This document shows positions 40,349 through 49,291 of a stretch of 64,000 bases of DNA, in pieces. Origin of the DNA: Ancylobacter amanitiformis (GTDB lineage Bacteria > Pseudomonadota > Alphaproteobacteria > Rhizobiales > Xanthobacteraceae); NCBI RefSeq assembly GCF_030814815.1, contig NZ_JAUSVR010000008.1:62001-126000 (forward strand). The letters run 5' to 3'. A program made the position numbers and the translations under genes. The notes under the pieces are model-generated. The model searched no databases. It was not told where the DNA came from and was given only the letters and a program-made list of their open reading frames with translations. Each line of letters begins with the position of its first letter. The first letter of the stretch is position 1.

Positions 40349-40777
40349 ATGTCCACGCTGTCGCGGCTGGAAAAGACACTGTTCCGCCTTCAGGCGCAGC
40401 ATGCCTGCCTTGCCCATGCCTTCGCCGCGATCGCCAGCCGGCCGGGGCCGGTGGTGGAGTTGGGCCTCGGGCTCGGGCGCACCTTCGACCATCTGCGCCG
40501 CCACCTGCCGGAGCGCGAGATCCATGTGTTCGACCGGGTGAACGGGGCCTATGAGGACTGCCAGCCCGATCCCGCCCTTCTGCATCTCGGCGAGATCGAG
40601 GAGACAGTGCCGGCGCTCGCGGGCCGGCTGGCCGGCCGGGTGGTGCTGGCCAATGCGGATCTGGGCTCGCATGACCGCGACTGCAACCGGCAGCTGGCGC
40701 TGGAGGGCTTCGAGGAGCCGCCCCGGCCGGCGGGCCTGCGCGAGGGCTGCTATTATCTCTACCGCCGCCCCGCCTGA
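40349..40777 (+). CDS. Small class I SAM-dependent methyltransferase
   Basis: 142 residues from ATG 40349, 14 bp after the permease. The SAM-binding glycine loop is VVELGLGLGRTFDHLRRHLP (about residues 29-48), followed by the acidic strand end HVFDR. The short length and the ending EGCYYLYRRPA fit a compact one-domain family (Methyltransf_17-type) found in Hyphomicrobiales. The acceptor is unknown. It closes the eight-gene run from 29231 and overlaps the convergent glycosyltransferase-deacetylase gene by 19 bp. Confidence 0.75.
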   Translation: MSTLSRLEKTLFRLQAQHACLAHAFAAIASRPGPVVELGLGLGRTFDHLRRHLPEREIHVFDRVNGAYEDCQPDPALLHLGEIEETVPALAGRLAGRVVLANADLGSHDRDCNRQLALEGFEEPPRPAGLREGCYYLYRRPA

Positions 40778-42711
40778 GCGGCGAGGAGCGCGCGCGGGCT
40801 GGTGAAGCGCACCGTGCCCGATGCCAGCAGCCGGTCCATCACCTCGCCGAGGAAGCGATCAATCCAGCCGTCATGGACGAGATGATGGGTGAGCAGGCCG
40901 ATCGGTTCCAGCACGTCCGGTTGGCTCGCCAGTTCCTCCTCGATCCGCCGCACCAGCCCGTCGAGCAGCCCGGCCTCTTCCGCCAGTCCGCCGCCGGCCC
41001 GCCAGTCGATCGGGTCCCAGTGGGTGTTGAGCCGGAGCGGTGCCGCTGGTCCGTCCGGGGGGCGGCGCTTGTAGGTGGAGAGCGCCGCGATCCCCAGAGC
41101 GGGTAGGCCTTCGGCCAGTTCCGGGGCGATACGGTTCCATGGCGGCACGAAGACCGGCAGCGCCCGCGCGCCGAACAGCGCATCGAGCCGCGCCCGGCCG
41201 GCCGCGATGTCGGCGATCATCGACGCGCGCGGCCGGTGCGCGCCGAATTCGGCCTTCTTCTCGCCCGCCGGCGCGTGGTTCACATGCGCCCAGCCATGCA
41301 CGAGCACGTCCACCTGCGCCTCGCCGGCGAGCCGCTCGGCCAGCGCCGGCGTCGCGCGGGCAGGAATGACGGCGAGCGAAAGCGGCACGGCCCAGCGGGC
41401 GCGCGCCGCCAGCAGCGTGTCGAGCGCCGGCGTCGGGGCGATCGCATCATCGTCGCGCCACCAGAAGGCGAGGGGGCGGCCCGCCTTTCGCGCGCGGGCC
41501 AGCGTGGTCTCCAGCCGGGCCCAGGCGTGGCCGGCGGCGCGTCGGCGGATGATGGCCTCCTCGACCCGTGCGGCGGTGCGCGCGGCGCCGTCGCGGCCGA
41601 TGCCGGACCAGTCCGGGCGGGGCTCGCCAAGCGCCGCACGCACCGTGGCGGCGAGTTCCGCGCCGGTCAGCGTCGCCGCCGCGAGCCTGCGCACGAGGCC
41701 GCGCCGCGCCAGTTCGCCGGCGCGTTGGGTCTGCTCCTGCTCCGCGCCCTCCGCGAAGGGAACGAGGATGGCGCGGGCCCCCGCCGCCGCGAGGTCGAGC
41801 ACGGTATTGTAGCCGGCCTGGCTGATGGAGAGCGCGGCGCGCGCCAGCAGCGCGGGGAAGTCCGGCCGGGCGCGTTCGACCCGCATATTGGCCGGCGCGT
41901 CCGCCACCAGCCCCTCGAACGCCTCGATGGCTACGCCGGACCCCACCAGCAGCCGCCATTGCCGCTCCGGCACGAGACGCGCCGCTGCCAGCGCCTGACG
42001 CGCCAGCGGCAGGCCGGCCGCCGAGCCGCCACCGGAGACGACGATCTCGTCCGTGCCATCGGTGCCGCCATTGCCGGCCGCGCGGGCACCGTCATGCACA
42101 TAGCCGGTCTCAATCAGCCGCCGCTCCAGTGCTGGCGGCACCGGCCAGGAGGCGCTGAGCGGGACCAGTGCGGCCGCGCCGTGGAACAGCACCCCATCAT
42201 AGAAGGCGGCGAGCGTGGTGAGCGCGCCCTCGGCCTTCTCCGGCCTTGAGGGTGGGTTCAGCACGTCGCGGATCGAGGCGAGGATGACCGGGCGCGGCGT
42301 CGCGGCGCGGGCATGCCGCAGCAGCGCGTCGAACTCCGCCGCGAGCGAGCGCCGGCCGAACGGGTAAAGCTCGGTGATGAGCGCGTCGGGCCGGACCGCG
42401 TCGAAGGCCTCGATGAGCGCCGCCCGCCGTGCCGCCAGATACGCGGCATCGGCAATAATGCCGGGTGCCGCGTAGAGCGTGCGGAAATCGGTGCCGACAC
42501 AGTGCACCGGGGGCAGCTGGATCCGGTGGCAGCCGGTGGTGTCGACCGTCGCCGCCGCCCGTCCGCCGGAAGCGAGGGTGACATCGACCCCCGCCGCCGC
42601 CATGGCCCGGCCCACCGCCGCCATGCGGGCGAGGTGGCCGACGCCCAGCAGATGGGTGACGACGATGAGCACGCGCGATGGTGTCCCCGCGGGGGTGTCG
42701 GTCGCGCTCAT
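40759..42711 (-). CDS. Fusion of a GT-B glycosyltransferase (MurG/COG4671-like) and a polysaccharide deacetylase-like domain
   Basis: 650 residues. Residues 1 to about 385 resemble MurG-type GT-B enzymes: LIVVTHLLGVGHLARMAAVG at the start, VVSGGGSAAG, and the donor-site pattern SISQAGYNTVLDLAAAGARA with VPFAEGAEQEQTQRA. Residues about 405-640 resemble a NodB-type deacetylase: WRDDDA carries the acid pair and HGWAHVNH the metal His, with late THHLVH. One polypeptide could thus add a sugar and deacetylate it. The following GT4 gene overlaps its start by 4 bp, so the four glycosyltransferase genes are one operon transcribed leftwards. Substrates unknown. Confidence 0.82.
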   Translation of the reverse strand: MSATDTPAGTPSRVLIVVTHLLGVGHLARMAAVGRAMAAAGVDVTLASGGRAAATVDTTGCHRIQLPPVHCVGTDFRTLYAAPGIIADAAYLAARRAALIEAFDAVRPDALITELYPFGRRSLAAEFDALLRHARAATPRPVILASIRDVLNPPSRPEKAEGALTTLAAFYDGVLFHGAAALVPLSASWPVPPALERRLIETGYVHDGARAAGNGGTDGTDEIVVSGGGSAAGLPLARQALAAARLVPERQWRLLVGSGVAIEAFEGLVADAPANMRVERARPDFPALLARAALSISQAGYNTVLDLAAAGARAILVPFAEGAEQEQTQRAGELARRGLVRRLAAATLTGAELAATVRAALGEPRPDWSGIGRDGAARTAARVEEAIIRRRAAGHAWARLETTLARARKAGRPLAFWWRDDDAIAPTPALDTLLAARARWAVPLSLAVIPARATPALAERLAGEAQVDVLVHGWAHVNHAPAGEKKAEFGAHRPRASMIADIAAGRARLDALFGARALPVFVPPWNRIAPELAEGLPALGIAALSTYKRRPPDGPAAPLRLNTHWDPIDWRAGGGLAEEAGLLDGLVRRIEEELASQPDVLEPIGLLTHHLVHDGWIDRFLGEVMDRLLASGTVRFTSPRALLAAQAGRR

Positions 42712-43832
42712 GCCGCTATCTCCGGCAGAATGATGCCGCTGGCGCGGAAGGCCTGCGCGAGCGTTGTCGCGGCGGCGGCCAGCGTGCGCTCGGCGCCGAT
42801 GAAGCGGGCGGCGGCCTCGCCCATGGCACGACGGCGCTCTCCGTCCACCATCAGTTCCGCGACGGCCGCGCGAAAGGCCGGGATATCGCCGGGCGGGGTG
42901 AGCAGGGCCGTCTCGCCCGCCTTCACCGCGTCGGCAATGCCGCCATGGTTGCCGGCGATGCAGGGCAGGCCATGGGCCTGCGCTTCGAGATAAACGGCGC
43001 CGAATGCCTCGTTCACGCCGGGCCAGACGAACAGGTCGGCGGCGGAGAACACCTCGCCGAGCGCGGCGCGCCCGGCAATGGCGCCGCGAAAGCGCACCCG
43101 CGCGCCGAGCGGGGCAAGGGCGGCTTCCACCTCCGCCCGCGCCGGCCCGTCACCGACCACGTCGAGCGTCCAGTCCTCTCCGTCGAGCCCGGCCAGCGCC
43201 GCGCCGAGCTGGCGATAGGAGGCGAGCTTGTCGCCGGGGCGCATCATGGCGACGGTGAGCAGCCGCGCCGGCCGATCTTTCGAAATGGCACGGAGCAGCC
43301 CCCGATTTGGCCATTCCGTAGGGTCAATGAAGGGTTTGAGGTCGAAAATGCGCTGGTGTGGCGATTTCAGGCGGTCGAGCATGTCGCGATCGGCGGCGGT
43401 GGGGGTGAGCAGCAGGTCGGCTGCCGCGATGGCGGCTTCCGCCCGCGCGTGGCCTTCCGCGAAGGGGCCGTTGGCCCGCTTGGGCGCCCGCGACGGTTCG
43501 GCGATCACATAGGGCACGCCGAGCGCGGCGGCGAGCCGGGGGCCGATCAGGTCCGGCGCCTTGTAATAGACGTGGTAGGTGAAGACGCAGGCGATCCCGT
43601 CCTCGCCGTGCCGCGCCGCCAGAAGCCGCCGGATCTCCTCGCGCGCCCGTTCATCCAGCGCCGGCCAGCGCGCGGGATCGGGATCGGGCGCGAAACTGGT
43701 GAGGTGGGAAGCAAGTTCGACGGTGTAGCCGAGGCGCTCCAGCAGCCGCACGAACAGCCGTGCCATGGTGCGTTCGCCCGAGGGTACCGGATGGTCGGGC
43801 GCCTTGAGCGGCGCGAGAAACAGGCAGCGCAT
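42708..43832 (-). CDS. Glycosyltransferase, GT4 family
   Basis: 374 residues from ATG 43832, beginning MRCLFLAPLKAPDHPVPSGE. A longer reading (to 44018) crosses the upstream gene's minisatellite and is not real. It has the acceptor-side start with SGERTMARLFVRLLERLGY and the donor-binding region FVWPGVNEAFGAVYLEAQAH, the E-x7-E type motif of GT4 retaining enzymes. It starts 4 bp after the stop of the next glycosyltransferase and is coupled to the fusion gene. Confidence 0.85.
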   Translation of the reverse strand: MRCLFLAPLKAPDHPVPSGERTMARLFVRLLERLGYTVELASHLTSFAPDPDPARWPALDERAREEIRRLLAARHGEDGIACVFTYHVYYKAPDLIGPRLAAALGVPYVIAEPSRAPKRANGPFAEGHARAEAAIAAADLLLTPTAADRDMLDRLKSPHQRIFDLKPFIDPTEWPNRGLLRAISKDRPARLLTVAMMRPGDKLASYRQLGAALAGLDGEDWTLDVVGDGPARAEVEAALAPLGARVRFRGAIAGRAALGEVFSAADLFVWPGVNEAFGAVYLEAQAHGLPCIAGNHGGIADAVKAGETALLTPPGDIPAFRAAVAELMVDGERRRAMGEAAARFIGAERTLAAAATTLAQAFRASGIILPEIAA

Positions 43833-43836
43833 GCAA

Positions 43837-45252
43837 TCAGCGCCCGGATGCCAGAGTCTCGGCCGGCGTGTTTTCGGCCGGCGTGTTTTCGGCCGGCGTG
43901 TTTTCGGCCGAGGTGTTCTCGACCGGCGTGTTCTCGACCGGCGACGCGGCCGCGGGCCGGCCGCCGGTGCCGCCCGAGGAGGCCTGAAGCCGGGTCTGGA
44001 GCCGGTCGATGCCCGCATCGAAGGTGAAATCGGCGGTCAGCCGCGCCAGCGCGGCGGCACCCAGCCGCAGGCGCCGCGGGGCATCGCCGATCAGCGCCGC
44101 GAGCGCCCCGGCGAGCGCTTCGGCGTCGCCCGGGGGGACGAGGAGGCCGTTCACGTCATCGTCGATGAATTCGGGCACGCCGGCGAAACGGGTGGAGATG
44201 GCGGGCAGGGCCTGCGTCGCCGCCTCCATCAGCACGTTGGGCAGGCCGTCGCGGTCGCCATCCTCGCCCGGCTGGCTCGGCAGCACGAACAGGTCCGCCT
44301 CGCGCAGCGCGGCGACCACGGCGGTCTGGGCCTGACTGCCGCGCCAGTCGATGCGGGTGGACAGGCCGAGCCGTTCCGCCTGTTGCTTGAGCCCCGCGAG
44401 CAACTCGCCCGTGCCGATATGGACGAGGCGCCAGTGCCGATCGGCCGGCAGCTGAGCGAGTGCGTCGAGCAGCTTGTCGAAGCCCTTCTTGGTGACGGCC
44501 CGCCCGACCGCGACCAGACGCACCGGGTCGGCGGGGTCGCGCCCGTCGGCCTGGCGGGTGCGCGGCGGCGGCGCGGGGAAGCGGGCGAGGTCGAGCCCGT
44601 GATAGACCAGCTCCACGCGCCCGGCCGCCGGCCCGGCGACGCGGCGCAGTTCGTTGCAGCCATCCTTCGTGCAGGCGACACCCCAGCTGGCATCCGCGAT
44701 CTTCTCGGCCCGCTCCCATTCCGGGGTGGTCCAGATGTCCTTGGCATGGGCGGAAAAGGAGTAGCTGCGGCCGGTGAGCCGCGCGGCATAGCGCGTCACC
44801 GAGCCGGGCGTGTGCAGGAAATGCACGTGCAGATGGCGGATCCGCGGATCGATCTCACGCGCCAGCACCAGCGCCTGGCCGAGCCGGCGCAGGCGCCCCG
44901 CGCTCGGATCGCGCCGCAGGTCGCGCAGGAACAGGGCAAGCGTCGGGCGCCACGCGAGATGGCGCAGCGCGTGGACGAGGCCCTTCCAGACGCGGCGCGG
45001 ATCATCCTTGAGATATTCCGGCAGGTAGAGGAGACGGGCCGCGATCTCCTCATGCATCGGGTGACGGTAGCGATCGGTGGGACGGCGCAGCGACCAGATG
45101 TCGAAAGCGAAGCCGCGCCGCTCCAGCTCCAGGATCTCCTGGGCGATGAAGGTCTCGGACAGGCGCGGATAGCCCTTGAGCACGATGGCGAGGCGTGCGG
45201 GCGCCTCACCGGCGGGAACCGGAGAGGTGGCCGCGCAGACGGGTGTCGTCAC
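43837..45252 (-). CDS. Glycosyltransferase, GT4 family, with ENT-repeat tail
   Basis: 471 residues from GTG 45252, one base after the TGA of the gene upstream; another GTG at 45282 would overlap that gene by 29 bp and add ten residues. Family start is LAIVLKGYPRLSETFIAQEI, seen in exopolysaccharide GT4 enzymes. FVLPSQPGEDGDRDGLPNVLMEA is the donor-site loop with the two Glu, shown here split by a DGDRDG insert. The last 40 residues are a Pro-Ala-Glu-Asn-Thr repeat made by a 15-bp minisatellite. Confidence 0.86.
   Translation of the reverse strand: MTTPVCAATSPVPAGEAPARLAIVLKGYPRLSETFIAQEILELERRGFAFDIWSLRRPTDRYRHPMHEEIAARLLYLPEYLKDDPRRVWKGLVHALRHLAWRPTLALFLRDLRRDPSAGRLRRLGQALVLAREIDPRIRHLHVHFLHTPGSVTRYAARLTGRSYSFSAHAKDIWTTPEWERAEKIADASWGVACTKDGCNELRRVAGPAAGRVELVYHGLDLARFPAPPPRTRQADGRDPADPVRLVAVGRAVTKKGFDKLLDALAQLPADRHWRLVHIGTGELLAGLKQQAERLGLSTRIDWRGSQAQTAVVAALREADLFVLPSQPGEDGDRDGLPNVLMEAATQALPAISTRFAGVPEFIDDDVNGLLVPPGDAEALAGALAALIGDAPRRLRLGAAALARLTADFTFDAGIDRLQTRLQASSGGTGGRPAAASPVENTPVENTSAENTPAENTPAENTPAETLASGR
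43861..43935. repeat. 15-bp coding minisatellite at the 3' end of a glycosyltransferase gene
   Basis: Five tandem 15-bp units: three identical (GGCCGGCGTGTTTTC at 43861, 43876, 43891) and two variants (43906, 43921). On the coding strand they encode five-residue repeats xxENT (ENTPA, ENTSA, ENTPV). Unit length keeps frame. Confidence 0.95.
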
Positions 45253-45253
45253 C

Positions 45254-46531
45254 TCAGCCCCCGAGGCCGATGGACGCGCCACAGGCGTCCGCCGGTTCCT
45301 CGATATAGGGCGCCAGATGGTTGGAGATGCTGGCGAGCCCGTCCAGCATGCCGGGCGTGGCGGCCTGCGAGGGCGGCTTCTGGTGGGCGAGCGCCTCCAG
45401 GGCGCGGGCCATCACCTGCGGATCGCGCGTCGCCGCGCCTTCCTCCACCGGATCGACCAGCATGCGCATGAGGCCGAGCTGCTCCGCCCGCGTGGCGCGG
45501 ATCAGCTGCTCCTGGCGCGGGCGCGAGCGCGGCACCAGCAGGGCCGGCTTGTCGAAGGAGAGGATCTCGCAGAAGGTGTTGTAGCCGCCCATGGCGACCA
45601 CGGCGGTGGCCCGGCTCATCAGCTGTTCGATCTTGGGATCGAACACGATCGCGTCCACCTTGGCGAGCCGGTCGATGCGCTCCTGGAAGTGGCTGCGCTG
45701 GGTGTTGGACAGGAAGGGCCCGAACGCGATCACCGCCGGCAAGGGAATGTCGGGATTGGCCTCATAGGCCGAAATGACCCAGTCGATCAGCCCTGCGCCG
45801 TCCGCACCGCCGCCGGTGGTGACGAGGATGAAGGGCCCCTTGGTGCTGCGCGGATAGCGCACGCCGGAATTGCCGACCGGCACCGAGCGGCGCAGATAGC
45901 CGGTATAGACGATGCGGGCATGCAGGTCCGCCGGCATCGGCATGGCGTCGAGCGGGCGGTAGAACGCTTCCGAGCCATAGACCAGCACGTCGTCGTAATA
46001 ATCGGTCATGGCGCGGACCGCGCCCTTGTCGTGCCATTCGGCGCGGATGATCTCGGGGCTGTCGAGCACGTCGCGCACGCCGATGATGCGGCGCGTGCCC
46101 ATGGCGCCCATCAATTTGAGGCTCGGCACCAATTCGCCGCGGAAGCCGGCCGGCTCCTTGTCGGCGATGAAGATGTCGGGGCGGAACGATTCGGCGGTCT
46201 GGCGGATCAGCGATTCGCGGATGGCCGTGACCTCGGCGAGGTCGAGGCGCAGATTGGCGCTGCCATAGCTGCCATTCTCGCTCTTGGCGATGCCGGGCAC
46301 ATGCACGAAGTCGATGCCGGGCGCGAAATTGAAGCTGCCCGCGAGCGCCGAGCCCGAAATGATGAGGACCGACACGTTGCCATGGGCGCCCACCAGCGCG
46401 TTGGCGATGGCGCGCGAGCGACGGATATGTCCCAGCCCGTAGGTGTCGTGGCTGTACATGAGGATGCGCGGCGTCTTCTTGCCCGCCCGAATGGCTTCCG
46501 GCGGCGACGCTGGGCTGGGAACACGTTCCAT
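45254..46531 (-). CDS. MurG-like glycosyltransferase (COG4671 type)
   Basis: 425 residues from ATG 46531; a GTG at 46558 would add nine. The start RILMYSHDTYGLGHIRRSRA and the C-terminal donor site AVVAMGGYNTFCEILSFDKP with VPRSRPRQEQLIRATRA are typical of the predicted glycosyltransferases of COG4671, common in Hyphomicrobiales. It is related to the first half of the fusion at 40759. Probably the first gene of the four-gene leftward operon. The acceptor may be a lipid- or cell-wall-linked glycan; this is inference from the MurG fold. Confidence 0.85.
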   Translation of the reverse strand: MERVPSPASPPEAIRAGKKTPRILMYSHDTYGLGHIRRSRAIANALVGAHGNVSVLIISGSALAGSFNFAPGIDFVHVPGIAKSENGSYGSANLRLDLAEVTAIRESLIRQTAESFRPDIFIADKEPAGFRGELVPSLKLMGAMGTRRIIGVRDVLDSPEIIRAEWHDKGAVRAMTDYYDDVLVYGSEAFYRPLDAMPMPADLHARIVYTGYLRRSVPVGNSGVRYPRSTKGPFILVTTGGGADGAGLIDWVISAYEANPDIPLPAVIAFGPFLSNTQRSHFQERIDRLAKVDAIVFDPKIEQLMSRATAVVAMGGYNTFCEILSFDKPALLVPRSRPRQEQLIRATRAEQLGLMRMLVDPVEEGAATRDPQVMARALEALAHQKPPSQAATPGMLDGLASISNHLAPYIEEPADACGASIGLGG

Positions 46532-46766
46532 CAATATACCCGATAGGGGGGAGGCCACCGTGAAGCGGCAACCGGTCCGATGATACTGCCAGTTCTACAT
46601 GGCCTGTCGCAGGATCGTAAGATAGGCCGGCTGCCTATGTCGAGACGGTGAGGAAAATCCCCCATGACCTTTGCGGCATCTCGCCCGCCGGGGGGACGGG
46701 CCCGCCAGCCCCCGAGATGCCGGCGCTCCGGTGCCGGGGCTACAGCGCCGGGGCCCGGGTGCCGGC

Positions 46767-47822
46767 TCACTCCGCAGGCTGGCGGGCGCTGCCGGTGCTG
46801 TGATCCTCGCCGCCATAGCCATGATGCACCCGCGCCTTGCCGCGGAACACCCAGTAGGCATGCGCCTGATAGGCGAGGACGATGGGCAGGATGACGGCGA
46901 CGCCCACCCCCACGAACAGAAGGGCCTGCGGATCGGCAATGCCGTCCCACACCGTGACGTGGCGCGGCACGACATAGGGAAACAGGCTGATCACGAGGCC
47001 GAGGAAGCCGAGCAGGAAAACCGCGATGGCCCCGAGGAAGGTGCGGGTCTCCCCCCCGGTCCAGATGCCGCGCCAGATCATCGTCAGCACGCCGATGGTG
47101 ACGAGCGGCACCGGGGCGAGGAAGGCGATGTTGGGCCAGGCGAACCAGCGCGCCGCCACTTCCGGCACGCTCCAGGCGCTCCACGCGCTGACCAGCGCCA
47201 TCATGGCGGCGGTGAGGATCAGTGCGGCATGCGCCACTTCCCGCGCGAAGACCTGGGTCGCCCCGTCGGTCTTCCAGATCAGCCAGCCGGCACCGAGCAG
47301 GGCATAGCCGCCGAGCAGCCCCGCGCCGCAGGCAAGACCCAGCAGGGTGACGAAATCGAAGGTGCCGCCGGCGAACATGCCGTCCTGCACGTTCACGCCG
47401 CCGATCAGCCCGCCGAGGACGAAGCCCTGGCACAGCGTCGCCACGATCGAGCCGGCGGAGAAGGCGATGTCCCATACCCAGCGGAACTCGATCGTCTGCA
47501 GGCGGAATTCGAAGGCGATGCCGCGGAAGATGAGGGCGAACAGCATGAAGATGATCGGCAGGTAGAAGGCCGGCAGCAGCACATAATAGCCCGCCGGGAA
47601 GGTGGCGAGCAGCAGCGTGCCGCCCATCACCAGCCAGGTTTCGTTGCCGTCCCACACCGGTTCGACCGTGGCCATCATCAGGTCGCGGTCGGCCTCGCGC
47701 GGGGCGATCAGGAACAGGATGCCCACGCCGAGGTCGAAACCGTCGGCCAGCACGTAGACCGTCACGCAGAACGCCACCGCCGCGGCGAACAGCACATGGA
47801 TCTCGTTGAGATGCGCCAGCAT
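46767..47822 (-). CDS. cioB: Cytochrome bd-type quinol oxidase subunit II (CioB type)
   Basis: 351 residues, about eight membrane helices. MLAHLNEIHVLFAAAVAFCV start, then YVLADGFDLGVGILF, PVWDGNETWLVMGGTLLLAT and FALIFRGIAFEFR, all subunit II signatures. With CioA it oxidises quinol and reduces oxygen to water without pumping protons. It begins 3 bp after cioA. No CydX-like small gene is seen after it. Confidence 0.94.
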   Translation of the reverse strand: MLAHLNEIHVLFAAAVAFCVTVYVLADGFDLGVGILFLIAPREADRDLMMATVEPVWDGNETWLVMGGTLLLATFPAGYYVLLPAFYLPIIFMLFALIFRGIAFEFRLQTIEFRWVWDIAFSAGSIVATLCQGFVLGGLIGGVNVQDGMFAGGTFDFVTLLGLACGAGLLGGYALLGAGWLIWKTDGATQVFAREVAHAALILTAAMMALVSAWSAWSVPEVAARWFAWPNIAFLAPVPLVTIGVLTMIWRGIWTGGETRTFLGAIAVFLLGFLGLVISLFPYVVPRHVTVWDGIADPQALLFVGVGVAVILPIVLAYQAHAYWVFRGKARVHHGYGGEDHSTGSARQPAE

Positions 47823-47825
47823 GGG

Positions 47826-49289
47826 TCAGGCTCCGTGCGGGTTGTCGAGGGAGAGGGCGGGGGACAGCGGCGCGCCGACGGTGGGCTGGACGAGCGGGCC
47901 GCCCACCAGTGTCGCGCTCGCGCGGTCCATGCCGGGGTGCAGGCGCTCGATCTCGCGATCGCCGGTGCCGGATGCCGGGCCACTGGGGCGGGGCCCACGG
48001 ATCGCCACCCGTCCGGCGAACCACAGGAAGCTCAGCAGCAGAAGATGATAGATGACGATGAAGCCGACGAGGCTGAGCGTCACGGCATTTGCGGTGACGG
48101 GCGAGACCGCATCGGCCGTGCGCAATTGGCCATAGACGACCCAGGGCTGGCGCCCGGCCTCGGTGGTGGTCCAGCCGGCCAGCACGGCGAGGAAGCCGAG
48201 CGGGGTGGTGGCCATGGTGAGGAACTGGAACCAGCGTGTCTGGTAGAGCCGGCCGCGCCAGCGCAGCACGGCGCCGGTGATCGCGGTGGCGAGCAGGATG
48301 AGGCCGATGCCGACCATGATGCGGAAGGCAAAGAACACGATCGGCACGTTGGGCCGCTCCGATGCCGGAACCGCCTTCAGGCCCTGGACCTCGCCATCCC
48401 AGGAATGGGTGAGGTAGAGGCTCGCCAGATGCGGAATCTCGATGGCATAGAGGTTTTTCGCCGCCTGCATGTCCGGCCAGGCGATCACCGTCATGGCCGG
48501 GCCGCGCGTGGTGTCCCACAGCCCTTCCATCGCCGCCAGCTTGGTGGGCTGGTATTCGAGCGTGTTGCGCCCGTGCAGGTCGCCGATGAAGATCTGCAGC
48601 GGCACCAGGATGAGAGCCAGCCACATCGCCATGGAGAAGGCGAGCCGGTTGGCCTCGACATAGTGGCGGCGCCACATATGGAAGGCCGAGACGCCCGCCA
48701 CCACGAAGGCGCCGGTGATGAGGCTCGCGCACACCATGTGGGCCAGCCGGTAGGGGAAGGACGGCGAGAAGATCACGTTCCACCAGCTCACCGTGTGAAA
48801 AATGCCCTGGGCGTCCGCCACCGCGCCGGACGGTGTCTGCATGAAGCTGTTGGAGGCGATGATCCAGGTCGCGGAGAGCAGCGTGCCACCCGAAACCATG
48901 CAGCACGCGAAGAAATGCGCCCCCCGGCTCACCCGGCCCTGGCCGAACAGCACGATGCCGATGAAGCCGGCCTCAAGGAAGAAGGCGGTGAGCGTCTCAT
49001 ACATGAAGAGCGGGCCGATCACATTCGACACGGACCGCGAGAAGCCGGCCCAGTTGGTGCCGACCTCGTAGCTGATGACCACGCCGGTGATGACGCCCAT
49101 GCCGAAGGCGAGGGCGAAGATCTTGAGCCAGAACTGCATCAGATCGCGGTAGAGCACCCGACCGGTGCGCCACCACAGGCCGCTGAGCAGCGTGATGAAG
49201 CAGGCGAGGCCGATGGTGAGGGTCGGCCACAGGATGTGATAGCCGATGGTGAAGGCGAACTGCGCGCGGGCGAGGGCGACGGGATCCAT
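47826..49289 (-). CDS. cioA: Cytochrome bd-type quinol oxidase subunit I, short-Q-loop (cyanide-insensitive) form
   Basis: 487 residues, shorter than E. coli CydA (522) because the Q loop lacks the C-terminal insertion, the mark of CioA-type enzymes. Heme ligand contexts are visible: FTIGYHILWPTLTIG, RLAHMVCASL and the quinol-site region GDLHGRNTLEYQPTKLAAME; GWTTTEAGRQPWVVYGQLRT is diagnostic. It contains three hemes and gives high-affinity, cyanide- and NO-tolerant respiration. It lies 2 bp downstream of a YdeP-type molybdoenzyme gene, so the three genes form one operon. Confidence 0.95.
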   Translation of the reverse strand: MDPVALARAQFAFTIGYHILWPTLTIGLACFITLLSGLWWRTGRVLYRDLMQFWLKIFALAFGMGVITGVVISYEVGTNWAGFSRSVSNVIGPLFMYETLTAFFLEAGFIGIVLFGQGRVSRGAHFFACCMVSGGTLLSATWIIASNSFMQTPSGAVADAQGIFHTVSWWNVIFSPSFPYRLAHMVCASLITGAFVVAGVSAFHMWRRHYVEANRLAFSMAMWLALILVPLQIFIGDLHGRNTLEYQPTKLAAMEGLWDTTRGPAMTVIAWPDMQAAKNLYAIEIPHLASLYLTHSWDGEVQGLKAVPASERPNVPIVFFAFRIMVGIGLILLATAITGAVLRWRGRLYQTRWFQFLTMATTPLGFLAVLAGWTTTEAGRQPWVVYGQLRTADAVSPVTANAVTLSLVGFIVIYHLLLLSFLWFAGRVAIRGPRPSGPASGTGDREIERLHPGMDRASATLVGGPLVQPTVGAPLSPALSLDNPHGA

Positions 49290-49291
49290 GG

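Noticed and set aside
43861-43935. CRISPR-like array
   Set aside because: The units are 15 bp, directly tandem with no spacers, and lie in frame inside a coding gene.
46532-46766. CydX/CydY-like small subunit gene after cioB
   Set aside because: No short membrane-helix frame with a ribosome site is present; the stretch holds only GC-rich hairpins.
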